Source of the DNA: Alphaproteobacteria bacterium
Lineage (GTDB): Bacteria > Pseudomonadota > Alphaproteobacteria > Thalassobaculales > Thalassobaculaceae
Direction: 5' to 3'
Assembly (NCBI GenBank): GCA_022822665.1
Contig: JAJEAR010000048.1
Location: 52,448-116,447, forward strand
DNA length: 64,000 nucleotides
Shown here one piece after another: positions 44,610-53,821 of this stretch. The position numbers were made by a program, and so were the translations under genes. Positions within the stretch are counted from its first letter, which is position 1. Each line of letters opens with the position of its first letter. The notes under the pieces were generated by a model that worked only from the letters and a program-made list of their open reading frames with translations, was not told the origin of the DNA and searched no databases.

Positions 44610-45557
44610 CTAGAGCCCCAGATGCGCCCTGACAGCGGCCAGGCCGTCACCACCGTCCATGGTCGTGACACCGTCGAGCCAGCCGGTCAGGATATCCGGA
44701 TTGGCCTTGAGCCACGCGGTCGCCGCCTTGTCCGGCTCCTCCTTCTCATCGAGGATCGCGGTCATGATCTCGTTTTCCATTGCCAGCGTGAACTCGAGAT
44801 TGGCCAGCAGCCTGCCGACATTGGGACATTCCCCGGCGTAGCCGCGCCGGACATTGGTAAACACCTCGGCACCGCCGAAATTCGGCCCGAACCAGTCATC
44901 GCCACCGTCGAGATAGGTCAGCTCGAAGTTGGCGTTCATCGGGTGCGGTTCCCAGCCCAGGAACACGATCCATTCATCCCGGCGGTTTGCCCGGACGACC
45001 TGGGCCAGCATGCCCTGCTCGCTGGACTCGACCACCTCGAAGCCCTTCAGACCGAAGGCATCCTCGTCGATCATGCTCTGGATCAGCCGGTTGCCGTCGT
45101 TACCGGGTTCGATGCCGTAGATCTTGCCGTCCAGCTTGTCACGGTGCCCGGCGATGTCGCCGAAGTTCATGATGCCGCCGTCCGCCGCCGCCTTGTTGAC
45201 GGCAAGCGTGTACTTGGCGCCGGTCAGGTTCATGCCCACGGTCTCGACCGAGCCGTCCTCGCGATAGGGCGCGATATCCGCTTCCATCGTCGGCATCCAG
45301 TTGCCGAGGAATACATCGATATCGCCGTTCTTGAGTCCCTGGTAGGTCACCGGCACCGAGAACACGTTCGCGCTCGGCTCGTAACCGAGGCCCGTCAACA
45401 CCACCGAGGTGGCCGCGGTGGTGGACGTGATGTCAGTCCACCCGACATCCGAGAACCGGACAGACTTGCAGGACTCGGGATCGGCCGCCCAGCTGGCGGA
45501 CGAGACAGTCAGGGCCGAAACGATACCGATTGCCGCCACTCGAATGTGCCATGTCAT
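44610..45557 (-). CDS. choX: Choline-type ABC transporter substrate-binding protein (ChoX-like)
   Basis: Periplasmic receptor of 315 residues with a signal peptide (MTWHIRVAAIGIVSALTVSS ending SWA/AD). It keeps all parts of the aromatic box that holds choline in ChoX: the Trp and Asp of FSDVGWTDIT, the Trp of FLGNWMPT, the Tyr of GAKYTLAV and the Trp of FLGWEPHPMN. The related TMAO-binding protein TmoX is found beside tmm in marine alphaproteobacteria, so TMAO import is an alternative, but the box favours choline. The gene is first in a choXWV transcript. Confidence 0.9.
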   Translation of the reverse strand: MTWHIRVAAIGIVSALTVSSASWAADPESCKSVRFSDVGWTDITSTTAATSVVLTGLGYEPSANVFSVPVTYQGLKNGDIDVFLGNWMPTMEADIAPYREDGSVETVGMNLTGAKYTLAVNKAAADGGIMNFGDIAGHRDKLDGKIYGIEPGNDGNRLIQSMIDEDAFGLKGFEVVESSEQGMLAQVVRANRRDEWIVFLGWEPHPMNANFELTYLDGGDDWFGPNFGGAEVFTNVRRGYAGECPNVGRLLANLEFTLAMENEIMTAILDEKEEPDKAATAWLKANPDILTGWLDGVTTMDGGDGLAAVRAHLGL

Positions 45558-46232
45558 CCGTCCTGCCCTCCCGTTTTTGGTTCCGCCTTCATGGCGCTGT
45601 GCGCACGCAAAAATCATGGTACCGCCACACTGTCCGCGAAGTCCATTGCGGCGTTTGCGGGCTCCGGACGTCTCCGTCCATGCGGAACGCAGGCAACCTG
45701 GCACTGAACACAGCCTTGCGCACGGGCGTCTGCGGCCGCAGCGCGCGGAAAGGTGAGCGATGCGGCCGGGCACCCACGACTTGCAAGAACGCTCTGGTTC
45801 CGCGACGCCTGACGGCCTGCATGACCGGCCGGAAAGCCCGAACGGCACGCGAGGCAGACCGGAACCGTGGCAGTAGCGAAAGCCCGGAGTCGGGGACTCC
45901 CGGATGGCCCGGTTTCCGAGGTTTCTCAGCCGGAGTATCCCCCGACACGGGCGCGGCGGACCGATCTTCCGGGCCGGCGCGAGACCGCCCGGCCGGGTTC
46001 CTGGCAAAGGCGCCGAGTCCACGTGCCTCATGATCTTCGGGTTGGCTGGCGGTCGAAACGGGCGACAGGCCCGAGCCTTCTGGCACACCCTGCATATCCT
46101 GCGTGACGGGCTGGTCGCCGTGACAGACCCAAGCCCGCCACCCCGACCCCAATGGTGTGTGGTGACCCTGCGCACGGGGTGCGCACTCTGGCCGCGACAG
46201 CAGTTGGGGGCGTTGGCATCGGCCGGGCGCCG
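45558..46232. other. Intergenic, 675 bases with no recognised gene
   Basis: The promoter of the choXWV genes should lie in the left part. The rest is GC-rich with no convincing frame or ribosome binding site on either strand. Confidence 0.45.
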
Positions 46233-46967
46233 CTACAGAAAATCCCGTTCGTGAACGATTGTCGTGAGATAGCCTGCGGACAGGAGCCGGCGGGTGTCGG
46301 TCATCTCCACGGGCTGTTCCTTGCGCCAGATGTCGAGCACGTCGCGCGCACGATTCCCGGCGGCGGCCTGGATCCTGGCGTCGTACAGGGCCATCCGGGC
46401 ATCGTCCCCGGCGGCATCGGCCCGGCCAGACAGCACCCGCGCGATTTCAATGACCTCCGTGTTGTTCGGCCCGAACGCCTGCTCCCGTTCGGCAAGCGCG
46501 GCCGCGAGCAGGACATCGGCATTTTCGTCGTCGTCCAGGAAGAGCCGGGAAATCGCGAGATTGAAGCGGGTCAGCGCCGCCGCACCGCTCAGGAATTCGC
46601 GGTGCCTTGCACGCCGGACATCGGCGTAGACCGCGACATGGCGCTGTTCCATACGCTGGTGAAAGAGCGAACTGCGGGGCACGGCGCTGACCGCCATGCT
46701 TTGCGTCCACTCCAGCGCGGCCTCCCAAGAGGCAAGCGCGGACGTCAGGGCGGGGACCGCGGCATCGTGATCCTGATCGATCAGGAGAGCGAGCGCGCTG
46801 TTGTTCTCGCTGGCGGCCCGGCGCGGATCCCCGTCCGGAAAACCCTGCGCCAAAGCGCCCGCCCGCCACCACAGGTGGACCGCCTCCTCTCTGCGCGCCG
46901 CGCGGTAAGCTCCGAGCGCCGCCATCGAGAGGGCATCCCACTCCCACTCCGTCGCCACGTCGGCCAT
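46233..46967 (-). CDS. Helical-repeat (TPR-like) protein beside tmm
   Basis: The 244-residue product starts MADVATEWEWDALSMAALGA and is all-helical in composition with repeated Ala/Leu patterns such as ASENNSALALLIDQDHDAAV, LTRFNLAISRLFLDDDEN and LLAAALAEREQAFGPNNTEV. This is the look of tetratricopeptide repeats, although I cannot mark each repeat. It ends 20 bases downstream of tmm on the same strand, so it is probably expressed with that enzyme. Function unknown. The frame is open much further upstream but only as a shadow of tmm. Confidence 0.7.
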   Translation of the reverse strand: MADVATEWEWDALSMAALGAYRAARREEAVHLWWRAGALAQGFPDGDPRRAASENNSALALLIDQDHDAAVPALTSALASWEAALEWTQSMAVSAVPRSSLFHQRMEQRHVAVYADVRRARHREFLSGAAALTRFNLAISRLFLDDDENADVLLAAALAEREQAFGPNNTEVIEIARVLSGRADAAGDDARMALYDARIQAAAGNRARDVLDIWRKEQPVEMTDTRRLLSAGYLTTIVHERDFL

Positions 46968-46987
46968 GTTCGGACGTTCAGACAGCG

Positions 46988-48343
46988 TCAATCGTTCCGG
47001 AGATAGCTCTCCATCGAATCGTCCATGGCATCGACCCAGGCCGTATGATGGACCGGAGCCATCGTACCGGTCATCACCGACCTGTACGCGTTGTCCCGGA
47101 ATGTCATGATGTTCTGCTTCTTGTGCTTCTTCCACTGGAAGAAGGCATCGTTCGCGCCGTCCACATCGAAGCTCGGATAGTCGGTCTCGGCGATCAGTTC
47201 CCTGACGTAGTCGCCCTGATAGCGGATCGCGGCGTAGTCGTCTTCCAGCGCGTCTTCCCTGGACTCCCGGTCCGCGACGTCGGCGGCCCGGTCGTCGCGG
47301 ACCGGCACCTCGATGCGCCCCATGATGATGTCGCGCACATACCAGGCCTGGGCGTCGAACATGTTGAAGGTGTACCACTGGTCCTGCATGCCGAGATAGA
47401 ACAGCTTCGGATTGTCCACCCACACGACGCCCTTGTAGAGGTCGGCCGTCGCAAGCCGGTTGGCGGAACGAAGGCGGAGTTCCGGTGCCATGAACGGGAA
47501 GTGGTGCAGATAGCCCGTGCACAGGATGATGGCATCGACATCGGCCGTTGAGCCGTCCTTGAAGGTGCAGGTGTTGCCCTCGACCTTCTGCAGGAGCGGC
47601 ACCTCTTTCCAGTTGTCCGGCCAGTCGAAGCCCATGGCCGCGGTGCGGTGGCTGACGGTGACGGACCTGCAGCCATACTTCCAGCACTGGGAGCCTATGT
47701 CCTCGGCCGAATAGCTGGTGCCGATGATCAGGATGTCCTTGTCCTTGAACTCAACGGCGTCCCGGAAATCGTGGGCGTGCAGCACACGGCCGTTGAACCG
47801 GTCCAGGCCGTCGAAATGCGGCACGTTCGGGGTCGAGAAGTGACCGGTTGCGACGACGACATGGTCGAAGCTCTCGATGGTCTCCTCGTCGGTCTCGAGA
47901 TTGTGCACAGCGACGGTGAACAGGCCCGTTGCTTCCTCATAATCGACCCGCCGGACGGCCGTCAGGAAGCGGATTGCATCGCGCACGCCCGCCCTTTTCA
48001 CCCGGCCCTCGATGTAATCGAACAGCACTTCGCGCGGCGGATAGGAGGCGATCTGCTTCCCGAAATGTTCCTCGAAGGTGTAGTCCGCGAACTCCAGTCC
48101 TTCCTTGGGGCCGTTCGACCACAAGTACCGGTACATCGAGCAATGGACCGGTTCGCCGTATTCGTCCAGCCCGGTGCGCCACGTGTAGTTCCACAAACCA
48201 CCCCAGTCCGCCTGTTTCTCGTAGCAGACAATTTCCGGAACGTCCGCACCGCCGGCCTTCGCCGACTGGAACGCTCTCAACTGGGCGAGACCGGATGGCC
48301 CCGCACCGATCACAGCAACCCGTTTGTCCATGACTTTGCTCAC
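46988..48343 (-). CDS. tmm: Trimethylamine monooxygenase (flavin-containing)
   Basis: Tmm oxidises trimethylamine to its N-oxide with NADPH and oxygen. The 451-residue protein has the FAD site [18 protein letters not shown], the family motif [11 protein letters not shown] (FxGxxxHxxxF), the NADPH site [18 protein letters not shown] and the C-terminal [17 protein letters not shown]. These match the bacterial Tmm group more closely than other flavin monooxygenases. It can start at GTG 48343 or ATG 48331; an AGGAC lies near the GTG. It faces a divergent ABC transporter operon across a 428-base region with phased CCAAT repeats. Confidence 0.93.
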   Translation of the reverse strand: MSKVMDKRVAVIGAGPSGLAQLRAFQSAKAGGADVPEIVCYEKQADWGGLWNYTWRTGLDEYGEPVHCSMYRYLWSNGPKEGLEFADYTFEEHFGKQIASYPPREVLFDYIEGRVKRAGVRDAIRFLTAVRRVDYEEATGLFTVAVHNLETDEETIESFDHVVVATGHFSTPNVPHFDGLDRFNGRVLHAHDFRDAVEFKDKDILIIGTSYSAEDIGSQCWKYGCRSVTVSHRTAAMGFDWPDNWKEVPLLQKVEGNTCTFKDGSTADVDAIILCTGYLHHFPFMAPELRLRSANRLATADLYKGVVWVDNPKLFYLGMQDQWYTFNMFDAQAWYVRDIIMGRIEVPVRDDRAADVADRESREDALEDDYAAIRYQGDYVRELIAETDYPSFDVDGANDAFFQWKKHKKQNIMTFRDNAYRSVMTGTMAPVHHTAWVDAMDDSMESYLRND

Positions 48344-48771
48344 TGTCCTGGCCGGCGGTCCGGTCTGATCCGAATCGCCCGCGCGGTTTCAGAATTTCGC
48401 CTCGGCGGCCATAACCAATCCATACCAATCAAAACCACTATGCGCTGTCTTATGCCCATATGACTGTGATTCCTGGCAGTGACTCGGCTCGCCGGGATCG
48501 GGTGCCATCAAGCACAATGGCCACGTTACCGCATATCCTGCTTGCATTCAGCCCCAATTGGCAATACTGTACGAGATCGACTGCAACCGTGCAAACCTGG
48601 TCGATCCGCCGTGCGAAATGGTCGAAATTGGTCATGGCGCCGACGGATCGGCACCCGGTTACGGTCGATTGCGCAGACTTGACGGCGCGTTTTCGGGCTG
48701 CCGTTCAGCCCCTTGGCGACGCCGCCAGGCAACGGGCGCAGGCGCAGGCGTATCAATTCTGGGAGGAACGC
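48344..48771. promoter_or_regulatory. Divergent control region between tmm and the HAAT-type ABC operon
   Basis: This stretch is poorer in GC than its surroundings. CCAAT occurs at 48415 and 48425, exactly one helical turn apart, reading as ATTGG towards tmm; CCCCAATTGGCAATACTG is at 48552 and GTGCAAACCTGG at 48589. Similar words occur upstream of gmaS. This suggests a common regulator, perhaps the GntR protein at 57880. GGGAGGA at 48761 serves the binding-protein gene. Confidence 0.55.
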
Positions 48772-50082
48772 ATGTTGCGCAAGTCACTCGACAGGAAAAT
48801 CAGCAGGCGGAAATTTCTGGGGACCACCGCGGCGTCGGGAACGGCGCTGGCGGCGATGGGCAGCGGCCTGTCGCGTGTTGCCTACGCCGACAGCGACACC
48901 ATCAAGATCGGATTCCTGGCCCCGCTCACGGGCCCGGTGGCGGCCTGGGGCAAACCCGGTCTGGACGGCTGCCTGATCTGGGCGGATTGGGTCAATGCCA
49001 AGGGCGGCGTCAATGTCGGCGGAAAGTCGTACAACATCGAATTCGTCAGCTACGACAACGAGTACGACGCCGCCAAGGCAAAGACCGGCGCCACCAAGCT
49101 CATCAAGGAGGACGGCGTCAAGTTCATCATGATGCTGGGCGGCGACACCTGGCCCGGTGTGGAGAAAATCGCCGAACGCGAGGGTATGCTGTTTTCGACG
49201 CTGCTGCCGAGCGACCTGTCGCCCGACAGCACCACTCTTCTGGCGCCCTGCGAGGTGCATCCCATCTACAACGTGACCGGCGTCGAGTGGTTGGCGGAGA
49301 ACAAACCGGACCTCAAGACCGCCGTCATGTGCGCGCAGGACGACTCCCTGGGCAAGCCGTCGGTGGCAACCTACCTGGCAGCGTTCGAGGCGGCAGGGAT
49401 CGAGATGATCGACGAGCCCCTGTTCTTCGACCCGACGACGACCGATTTCGCGCCGGTCATGACCAAGCTGATGGCCGGGAACCCGGACATCCTCTGTCTG
49501 GATACCTGCTACGCCGACTATGTCCACCCGCTGTGCGAACAGGCGTTCCAGCAGGGTTACAAGGGGCAGATCATTTCCTGTACCGCCGACTTCTACCAGA
49601 AGATCATCGAGAAGACGTCGGCAGAGTTCATGGAAGGCTTCATCTTCCAGTTCCCGGACTTCGACGACCCGGCACTGAACAGCGAGGGCGTGAACTTCGT
49701 CAACCCGAACGAGTTCTACGCCGAGTACGCCAAGCGTTACGGCGCCTCGCAATGGGGAGCCGTGTCCTGGGAGTACGCCTCGATCATGGACTTGTGGGCG
49801 GACGCCGCCAGCCAGGCGGGCAGCGCCGAACCGGCGGCTGTCCTGGAGGCGATGAAGGCCGGCGGCACGGGCAAGCATGCTTTCGGAACGGCGGACTGGT
49901 GGGGCACGGAACTGTTCGGCATCGACAACGCCCTGGTCGGCGACTGGCCGGTCGTGGTCATCGAAGGCGGCAAGGCCACCATCAAGGACTTCAGGTCCAT
50001 TCCCGCCTGGTGGGACAAGCACAAGGACCTGATGATCAAGCACATGACGGCCCTGGGCCAGATGTGGAACCAACGCAGCTGA
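48772..50082 (+). CDS. HAAT-type ABC transporter substrate-binding protein with Tat signal
   Basis: A 436-residue periplasmic receptor of the hydrophobic amino acid/amide group. The start carries a twin-arginine signal (RKISRRKFLGTTAASGTALA), so it is exported folded. The mature part begins DTIKIGFLAPLTGPVAAWGK and has the ANF-receptor layout with YDNEYDAAKAKTGATKLI and MLGGDTWPGVEKIAEREGML. I chose the ATG at 48772 after GGGAGGA; the frame is open further upstream but non-coding. Four transporter genes follow. The neighbourhood suggests methylated amines or their amides as cargo, but this is inference. Confidence 0.9.
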   Translation: MLRKSLDRKISRRKFLGTTAASGTALAAMGSGLSRVAYADSDTIKIGFLAPLTGPVAAWGKPGLDGCLIWADWVNAKGGVNVGGKSYNIEFVSYDNEYDAAKAKTGATKLIKEDGVKFIMMLGGDTWPGVEKIAEREGMLFSTLLPSDLSPDSTTLLAPCEVHPIYNVTGVEWLAENKPDLKTAVMCAQDDSLGKPSVATYLAAFEAAGIEMIDEPLFFDPTTTDFAPVMTKLMAGNPDILCLDTCYADYVHPLCEQAFQQGYKGQIISCTADFYQKIIEKTSAEFMEGFIFQFPDFDDPALNSEGVNFVNPNEFYAEYAKRYGASQWGAVSWEYASIMDLWADAASQAGSAEPAAVLEAMKAGGTGKHAFGTADWWGTELFGIDNALVGDWPVVVIEGGKATIKDFRSIPAWWDKHKDLMIKHMTALGQMWNQRS

Positions 50083-50120
50083 GGCTTCGCGTACCGCATG
50101 GCCTGCCGTGCTGCTAGAGG

Positions 50121-50153
50121 CTGCCGGGACCGGGCCCCGCCCGGTCCCGGCAG
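50121..50153 (+). terminator. 14-bp hairpin after the binding-protein gene
   Basis: CTGCCGGGACCGGG and CCCGGTCCCGGCAG pair perfectly around a 5-base loop, followed by TGTTTGTG. It probably stabilises the upstream message or partly stops transcription, so that the binding protein is made in excess over the membrane subunits. Confidence 0.7.
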
Positions 50154-50189
50154 TGTTTGTGCGCCCAGCCGCCGAGGCACGCTGATCTG

Positions 50190-51053
50190 ATGGACCTGCT
50201 GTGGCAGACCGCCGTGAACGCGACCTATGCCGCCAGTTACATGGCGCTGATCGCGGTCGGGCTGGTGATGATCTTCGGCGTCATGGGCGTCATCAACTTC
50301 GCCCACGGCGAACTGTATATGGTGGGCGCCTATTGCGTGGTGTTCCTGTACGCTCAGGAGACCTTCCCGTTCCTGCTCGCGGTCGCCGCCGGCCTTGTCT
50401 TTGTCGGCTTTGTCGGCATCTTCATGGAACGAACGATGTTCCGCCCGCTGCGCGACAATCCGTTGGGCGGCCTCATTGCCTCCATCGGTTTCCTTCTGAT
50501 CCTGCAAACCCTGGCTGTGTTCGGCTTCGGCCGGCGCATGGGTCATGTGCCGCCTTCGACCCAGGGCAAGATGGAGATTTTCGGCGCCATCCTGACATAC
50601 CAGCGGCTGTTTGTGATCGTCGCCGCCGTCCTGTTGCTCGCCGCGCTCTGGGCCTTCCTCAAGCGCTCGAAATTCGGCCGGGCCTTGCGTGCCTGCGCCC
50701 AGGACGCGGAAGCGGCCTCCCTCCAGGGCATCTCGATGAACCAGACGGCGCGCGTCGCCATGTTCATCGGCGCCGCGCTGGCGGGCGTGGCCGGCGCCCT
50801 GACGGCGCCTCTGGTCAACCCGACACCCTATATCGGCCACTCGATCATCGTCACGGCATTCATCATCATCATCGTCGGCGGTGTAGGCAGTCTTGAAGGC
50901 GCGGTCATCGCGGCGGTTATCTATGCCTTCGTCCACACCTTCGTCACCACGTTCTTTGACGGGGTGATCGCCAATATCGTCGGGCTGGCCCTCATGCTCG
51001 CCGTGCTTGTGACCCGGCCGACCGGCCTGTTCGGGGCGAAGGAACGTGCCTGA
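50190..51053 (+). CDS. livH: Branched-chain amino acid-type ABC permease (LivH)
   Basis: First membrane subunit, 287 residues. LivH marks are AASYMALIAVGLVMIFGVMG, VINFAHGELYMVGAYCV and the ATPase-contact region ALRACAQDAEAASLQGISMN, ending GLALMLAVLVTRPTGLFGAK. I take the ATG at 50190; an earlier ATG at 50157 would place the hairpin's end close to the coding start. It overlaps livM by 8 bases if that gene starts at its GTG. Confidence 0.92.
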   Translation: MDLLWQTAVNATYAASYMALIAVGLVMIFGVMGVINFAHGELYMVGAYCVVFLYAQETFPFLLAVAAGLVFVGFVGIFMERTMFRPLRDNPLGGLIASIGFLLILQTLAVFGFGRRMGHVPPSTQGKMEIFGAILTYQRLFVIVAAVLLLAALWAFLKRSKFGRALRACAQDAEAASLQGISMNQTARVAMFIGAALAGVAGALTAPLVNPTPYIGHSIIVTAFIIIIVGGVGSLEGAVIAAVIYAFVHTFVTTFFDGVIANIVGLALMLAVLVTRPTGLFGAKERA

Positions 51054-52092
51054 ACCGACGAACACCATGTCGACTGCGGGCCCCGCCGGTTCGATCCGGC
51101 GGGCCGTGTGGCGACTGCGGTGGGTCTTCCTGTTCGCGATACTGGCTGCCCTGCCGTACATGCTGAGCTACTCGCAGCAGGAAATCGCGGTCCTCCTCGT
51201 CATCAACGTCCTCCTGGTTTGCAGCTACCGGCTGTTGACTCTGACCGGCGAATGGTCGCTCGGCCATGTTGTCATCATGGGAGTCGGAGCCTATGCCAGT
51301 GCGCTGCTGGCAAAGCAGTTCGGCATTCCGGTGCCGCTCTCCATGCTCCTCGGGGGCTGCATGGCGGCAGCCATCGCGGCGCTCCTGAGCTTCCCGTTGT
51401 TCCGGATGAAGGGCTTCTATTTCCTGATCGGCTCGTTCGCGGCCGGCGAGATCATCCGGCTGATCTGGAAACGCTTCACCGATCCATTCGGTGGTCCCAA
51501 GGGTCTGAAGCGCATCGATCCCTTTCCCGACATCGAAACCGGCTTTCTGTCGATCGATTTCTACGAGCCGGTCAACTACTACTTCCTGTCGCTGGTGGTC
51601 GTCTCGGTCTCGCTGTTTATCCTCTACCGCATTGAACGGTCGCGCATCGGGCTGACCTTCCACGCGATCCACTGGCAGGACCGGCTTGCCGAGTCAGTGG
51701 GCGTGGACACGTTCCGCTACCGCACCCTCGCCTTCGTCATCGCTTCCTTTTTCGCCGGTATCGCCGGCGGCCTGTACGCTCATTATGTCGGCGCGGTGAA
51801 TCCAACCCGTTTCAGCGTCGATCAGATGGTCTATGTCCTGGTCTGGGCTGTTGTCGGCGGCACCACCACCTTCCACGGCCCGATTCTCGGCGTTGTCGTG
51901 CTCACGGTCATCAACGAGATCGTCCTGCGTGCGCTGGGCCTGGATACGGCGCGTCCCCTGATCTACGGCGCCATCCTGATCCTTTCCGTCCTCTACCTTC
52001 CGCATGGGCTTGAAAGCCTCGGACCCCGGCTGCGGACCCGATGGCAGCTCTGGCGCAGCGGGTCGGCCGCAGGCGGAAGAGAGCTGGCATGA
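51046..52092 (+). CDS. livM: Branched-chain amino acid-type ABC permease (LivM)
   Basis: Second membrane subunit, 348 residues from GTG 51046, or 341 from ATG 51067. LivM marks are NVLLVCSYRLLTLTGEWSLG, HVVIMGVGAYASALLAKQFG and YRTLAFVIASFFAGIAGGLY. The cytoplasmic loop HAIHWQDRLAESVGVDTFRY meets the ATPase. Its stop overlaps the livG start as ATGA, so translation is coupled. Confidence 0.92.
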   Translation: MPEPTNTMSTAGPAGSIRRAVWRLRWVFLFAILAALPYMLSYSQQEIAVLLVINVLLVCSYRLLTLTGEWSLGHVVIMGVGAYASALLAKQFGIPVPLSMLLGGCMAAAIAALLSFPLFRMKGFYFLIGSFAAGEIIRLIWKRFTDPFGGPKGLKRIDPFPDIETGFLSIDFYEPVNYYFLSLVVVSVSLFILYRIERSRIGLTFHAIHWQDRLAESVGVDTFRYRTLAFVIASFFAGIAGGLYAHYVGAVNPTRFSVDQMVYVLVWAVVGGTTTFHGPILGVVVLTVINEIVLRALGLDTARPLIYGAILILSVLYLPHGLESLGPRLRTRWQLWRSGSAAGGRELA

Positions 52093-52880
52093 ATCCGTCC
52101 GGCGAACGGCCGATTCTGGAAGCCCGCGGGCTTACTCGCCGGTTCGGTGGCCTGGTGGCAGTCAACAATTTCAGTTTTTCGGTCCACGAGGGCGCAATCC
52201 ACGGCCTGATCGGACCGAACGGTGCGGGAAAGACGACGACATTCAACGTGATCAGCGGTTTCTACGCGCCAACCGCCGGGCAGGTGCTCTTTCGCGGCCT
52301 CGACATCTCGGGCCGCAAGACCAGCGCACTCGCCGCGATGGGGCTGGTACGCACGTTCCAGGGCTCGACCCTGTTTCAGGAATTCTCGGTCCTCGACAAT
52401 GTCCGGGTCGGGCGCCATCTCGGCGCCCGGGCCGGTTTCATCGGCCGCCTGATCGGCACGGACCGGTTGTCCGAGCGGGCAGCAGATGCAAAGGCGATGG
52501 AAACGCTGGACTTTTTCGGACTGCAGGAACTGGCCGGCGAGCCGGTGTCGAACCTGCCGCATGGCCACCAGAGAATGCTCGGCATGGCGGTCGCGCTCGC
52601 GGCTGAACCGAGGGTACTGTTGCTCGACGAGCCTTTCACCGGGATGAATCCAGAGGAGACCCGGCGCATGATGGCGCTGGTCCGGCGCATCCGCGACCGC
52701 GGTGTCACCATCATACTGGTCGAGCACGACATGCAGGCGGTAATGAATCTCTGCGACATCATCACGGTAATGAATTTCGGCGCCCTGCTGGTCGAGGGCG
52801 CGCCGGAAATGGTGCGCAACGATCCGGCGGTGATCGAAGCGTATCTCGGTTCGACCGACGGCGCCGGCCATGCTTCTTGA
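52089..52880 (+). CDS. livG: Branched-chain amino acid-type ABC ATPase (LivG)
   Basis: One of two ATPases of the importer, 263 residues. Walker A is [20 protein letters not shown], the signature-equivalent is NLPHGHQRMLGMAVALA, and Walker B is LLLDEPFTGMNPEETRRMM, ending with the H-loop EHDMQAVMNLCD. The signature reads LPHGHQ rather than LSGGQ, as is common in LivG proteins (LPYG). It overlaps both neighbours. Confidence 0.93.
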   Translation: MNPSGERPILEARGLTRRFGGLVAVNNFSFSVHEGAIHGLIGPNGAGKTTTFNVISGFYAPTAGQVLFRGLDISGRKTSALAAMGLVRTFQGSTLFQEFSVLDNVRVGRHLGARAGFIGRLIGTDRLSERAADAKAMETLDFFGLQELAGEPVSNLPHGHQRMLGMAVALAAEPRVLLLDEPFTGMNPEETRRMMALVRRIRDRGVTIILVEHDMQAVMNLCDIITVMNFGALLVEGAPEMVRNDPAVIEAYLGSTDGAGHAS

Positions 52881-53577
52881 AATCCGGGATATCGAGGTAC
52901 TCTACCAGAAGACCGCGGCGCTCAAGGGCGTGTCAATGACGGTACCTGCAGGCGGTATCGTAACCATCATTGGCGCCAATGGTGCCGGCAAGACGACGAT
53001 CCTTCGCGCCATTTCCGGACTGGAACCGCTGACCCGGGGTGAAATCCGCTTTGACGATGCCCGGATTGACGGACTGGCACCCGAGGAGATCGTGCGCCGC
53101 GGCATCGCGCACGTGCCGGAGGGCCGGCGGGTGTTTCCGGATCTGACAGTCGAGGAAAACCTGCACACGGGCGCCTTCCTGCGCACGGACAGGGCCGCCG
53201 TTCGGGTGTCGCTGGCCGGGGTCTTCGACCACTTTCCGCGCCTCGCCGAGCGGCGTCGGCAAACGGCGCGGTCCATGTCCGGCGGAGAACAGCAGATGTT
53301 GGCGATCGGCCGGGCGTTGATGAGCGCCCCCCGGGTGCTGCTGCTGGACGAGCCGTCGATGGGCCTGTCACCGGTGATGGTCCAGGAAATCACGCGGATT
53401 GTCACCGACATCTCGGGGCGCGGCATCCCGGTCGTGCTGGTCGAGCAGAACGCGGAAATGGCACTGCGGCTGGCGCGGTACGCCTATGTGCTGGAAACCG
53501 GGACCGTGGCGCTGGAAGGCCCGGCAACCGACCTGCGCGAGAACGCGCATGTTCGCCGTGCCTATCTCGGCGGATAA
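52870..53577 (+). CDS. livF: Branched-chain amino acid-type ABC ATPase (LivF)
   Basis: Second ATPase, 235 residues. Walker A is IGANGAGKTTILRAISGLEP, the LivF mark VPEGRRVFPDLTVEENLHTG, signature SMSGGEQQMLAIGRALMSAP, Walker B LLLDEPSMGLSPVMVQEI. It overlaps livG by 11 bases and closes the importer operon. Confidence 0.93.
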   Translation: MLLEIRDIEVLYQKTAALKGVSMTVPAGGIVTIIGANGAGKTTILRAISGLEPLTRGEIRFDDARIDGLAPEEIVRRGIAHVPEGRRVFPDLTVEENLHTGAFLRTDRAAVRVSLAGVFDHFPRLAERRRQTARSMSGGEQQMLAIGRALMSAPRVLLLDEPSMGLSPVMVQEITRIVTDISGRGIPVVLVEQNAEMALRLARYAYVLETGTVALEGPATDLRENAHVRRAYLGG

Positions 53578-53821
53578 CACCTGCAGGACAGGGGCGGATG
53601 CGGGCGGCACGATGGTCGCGAGGTCGCGGCCACCTTCAAGGCCGGCGGGGGCATATGCTCCGCGGTCAGGACACCTGTCTTCCGGGAAAGCGTTCGATCA
53701 CGGCTCCGGGTCCGGGACGGGAGGGACCCGTCGCGCATGCAATCCGGGTCCGGGGATGGTAAACGGTCGGTCCGCGTATTTCCCGCATCCCCGATGCCCG
53801 ATGCCCGTGAAGGACGACGAC

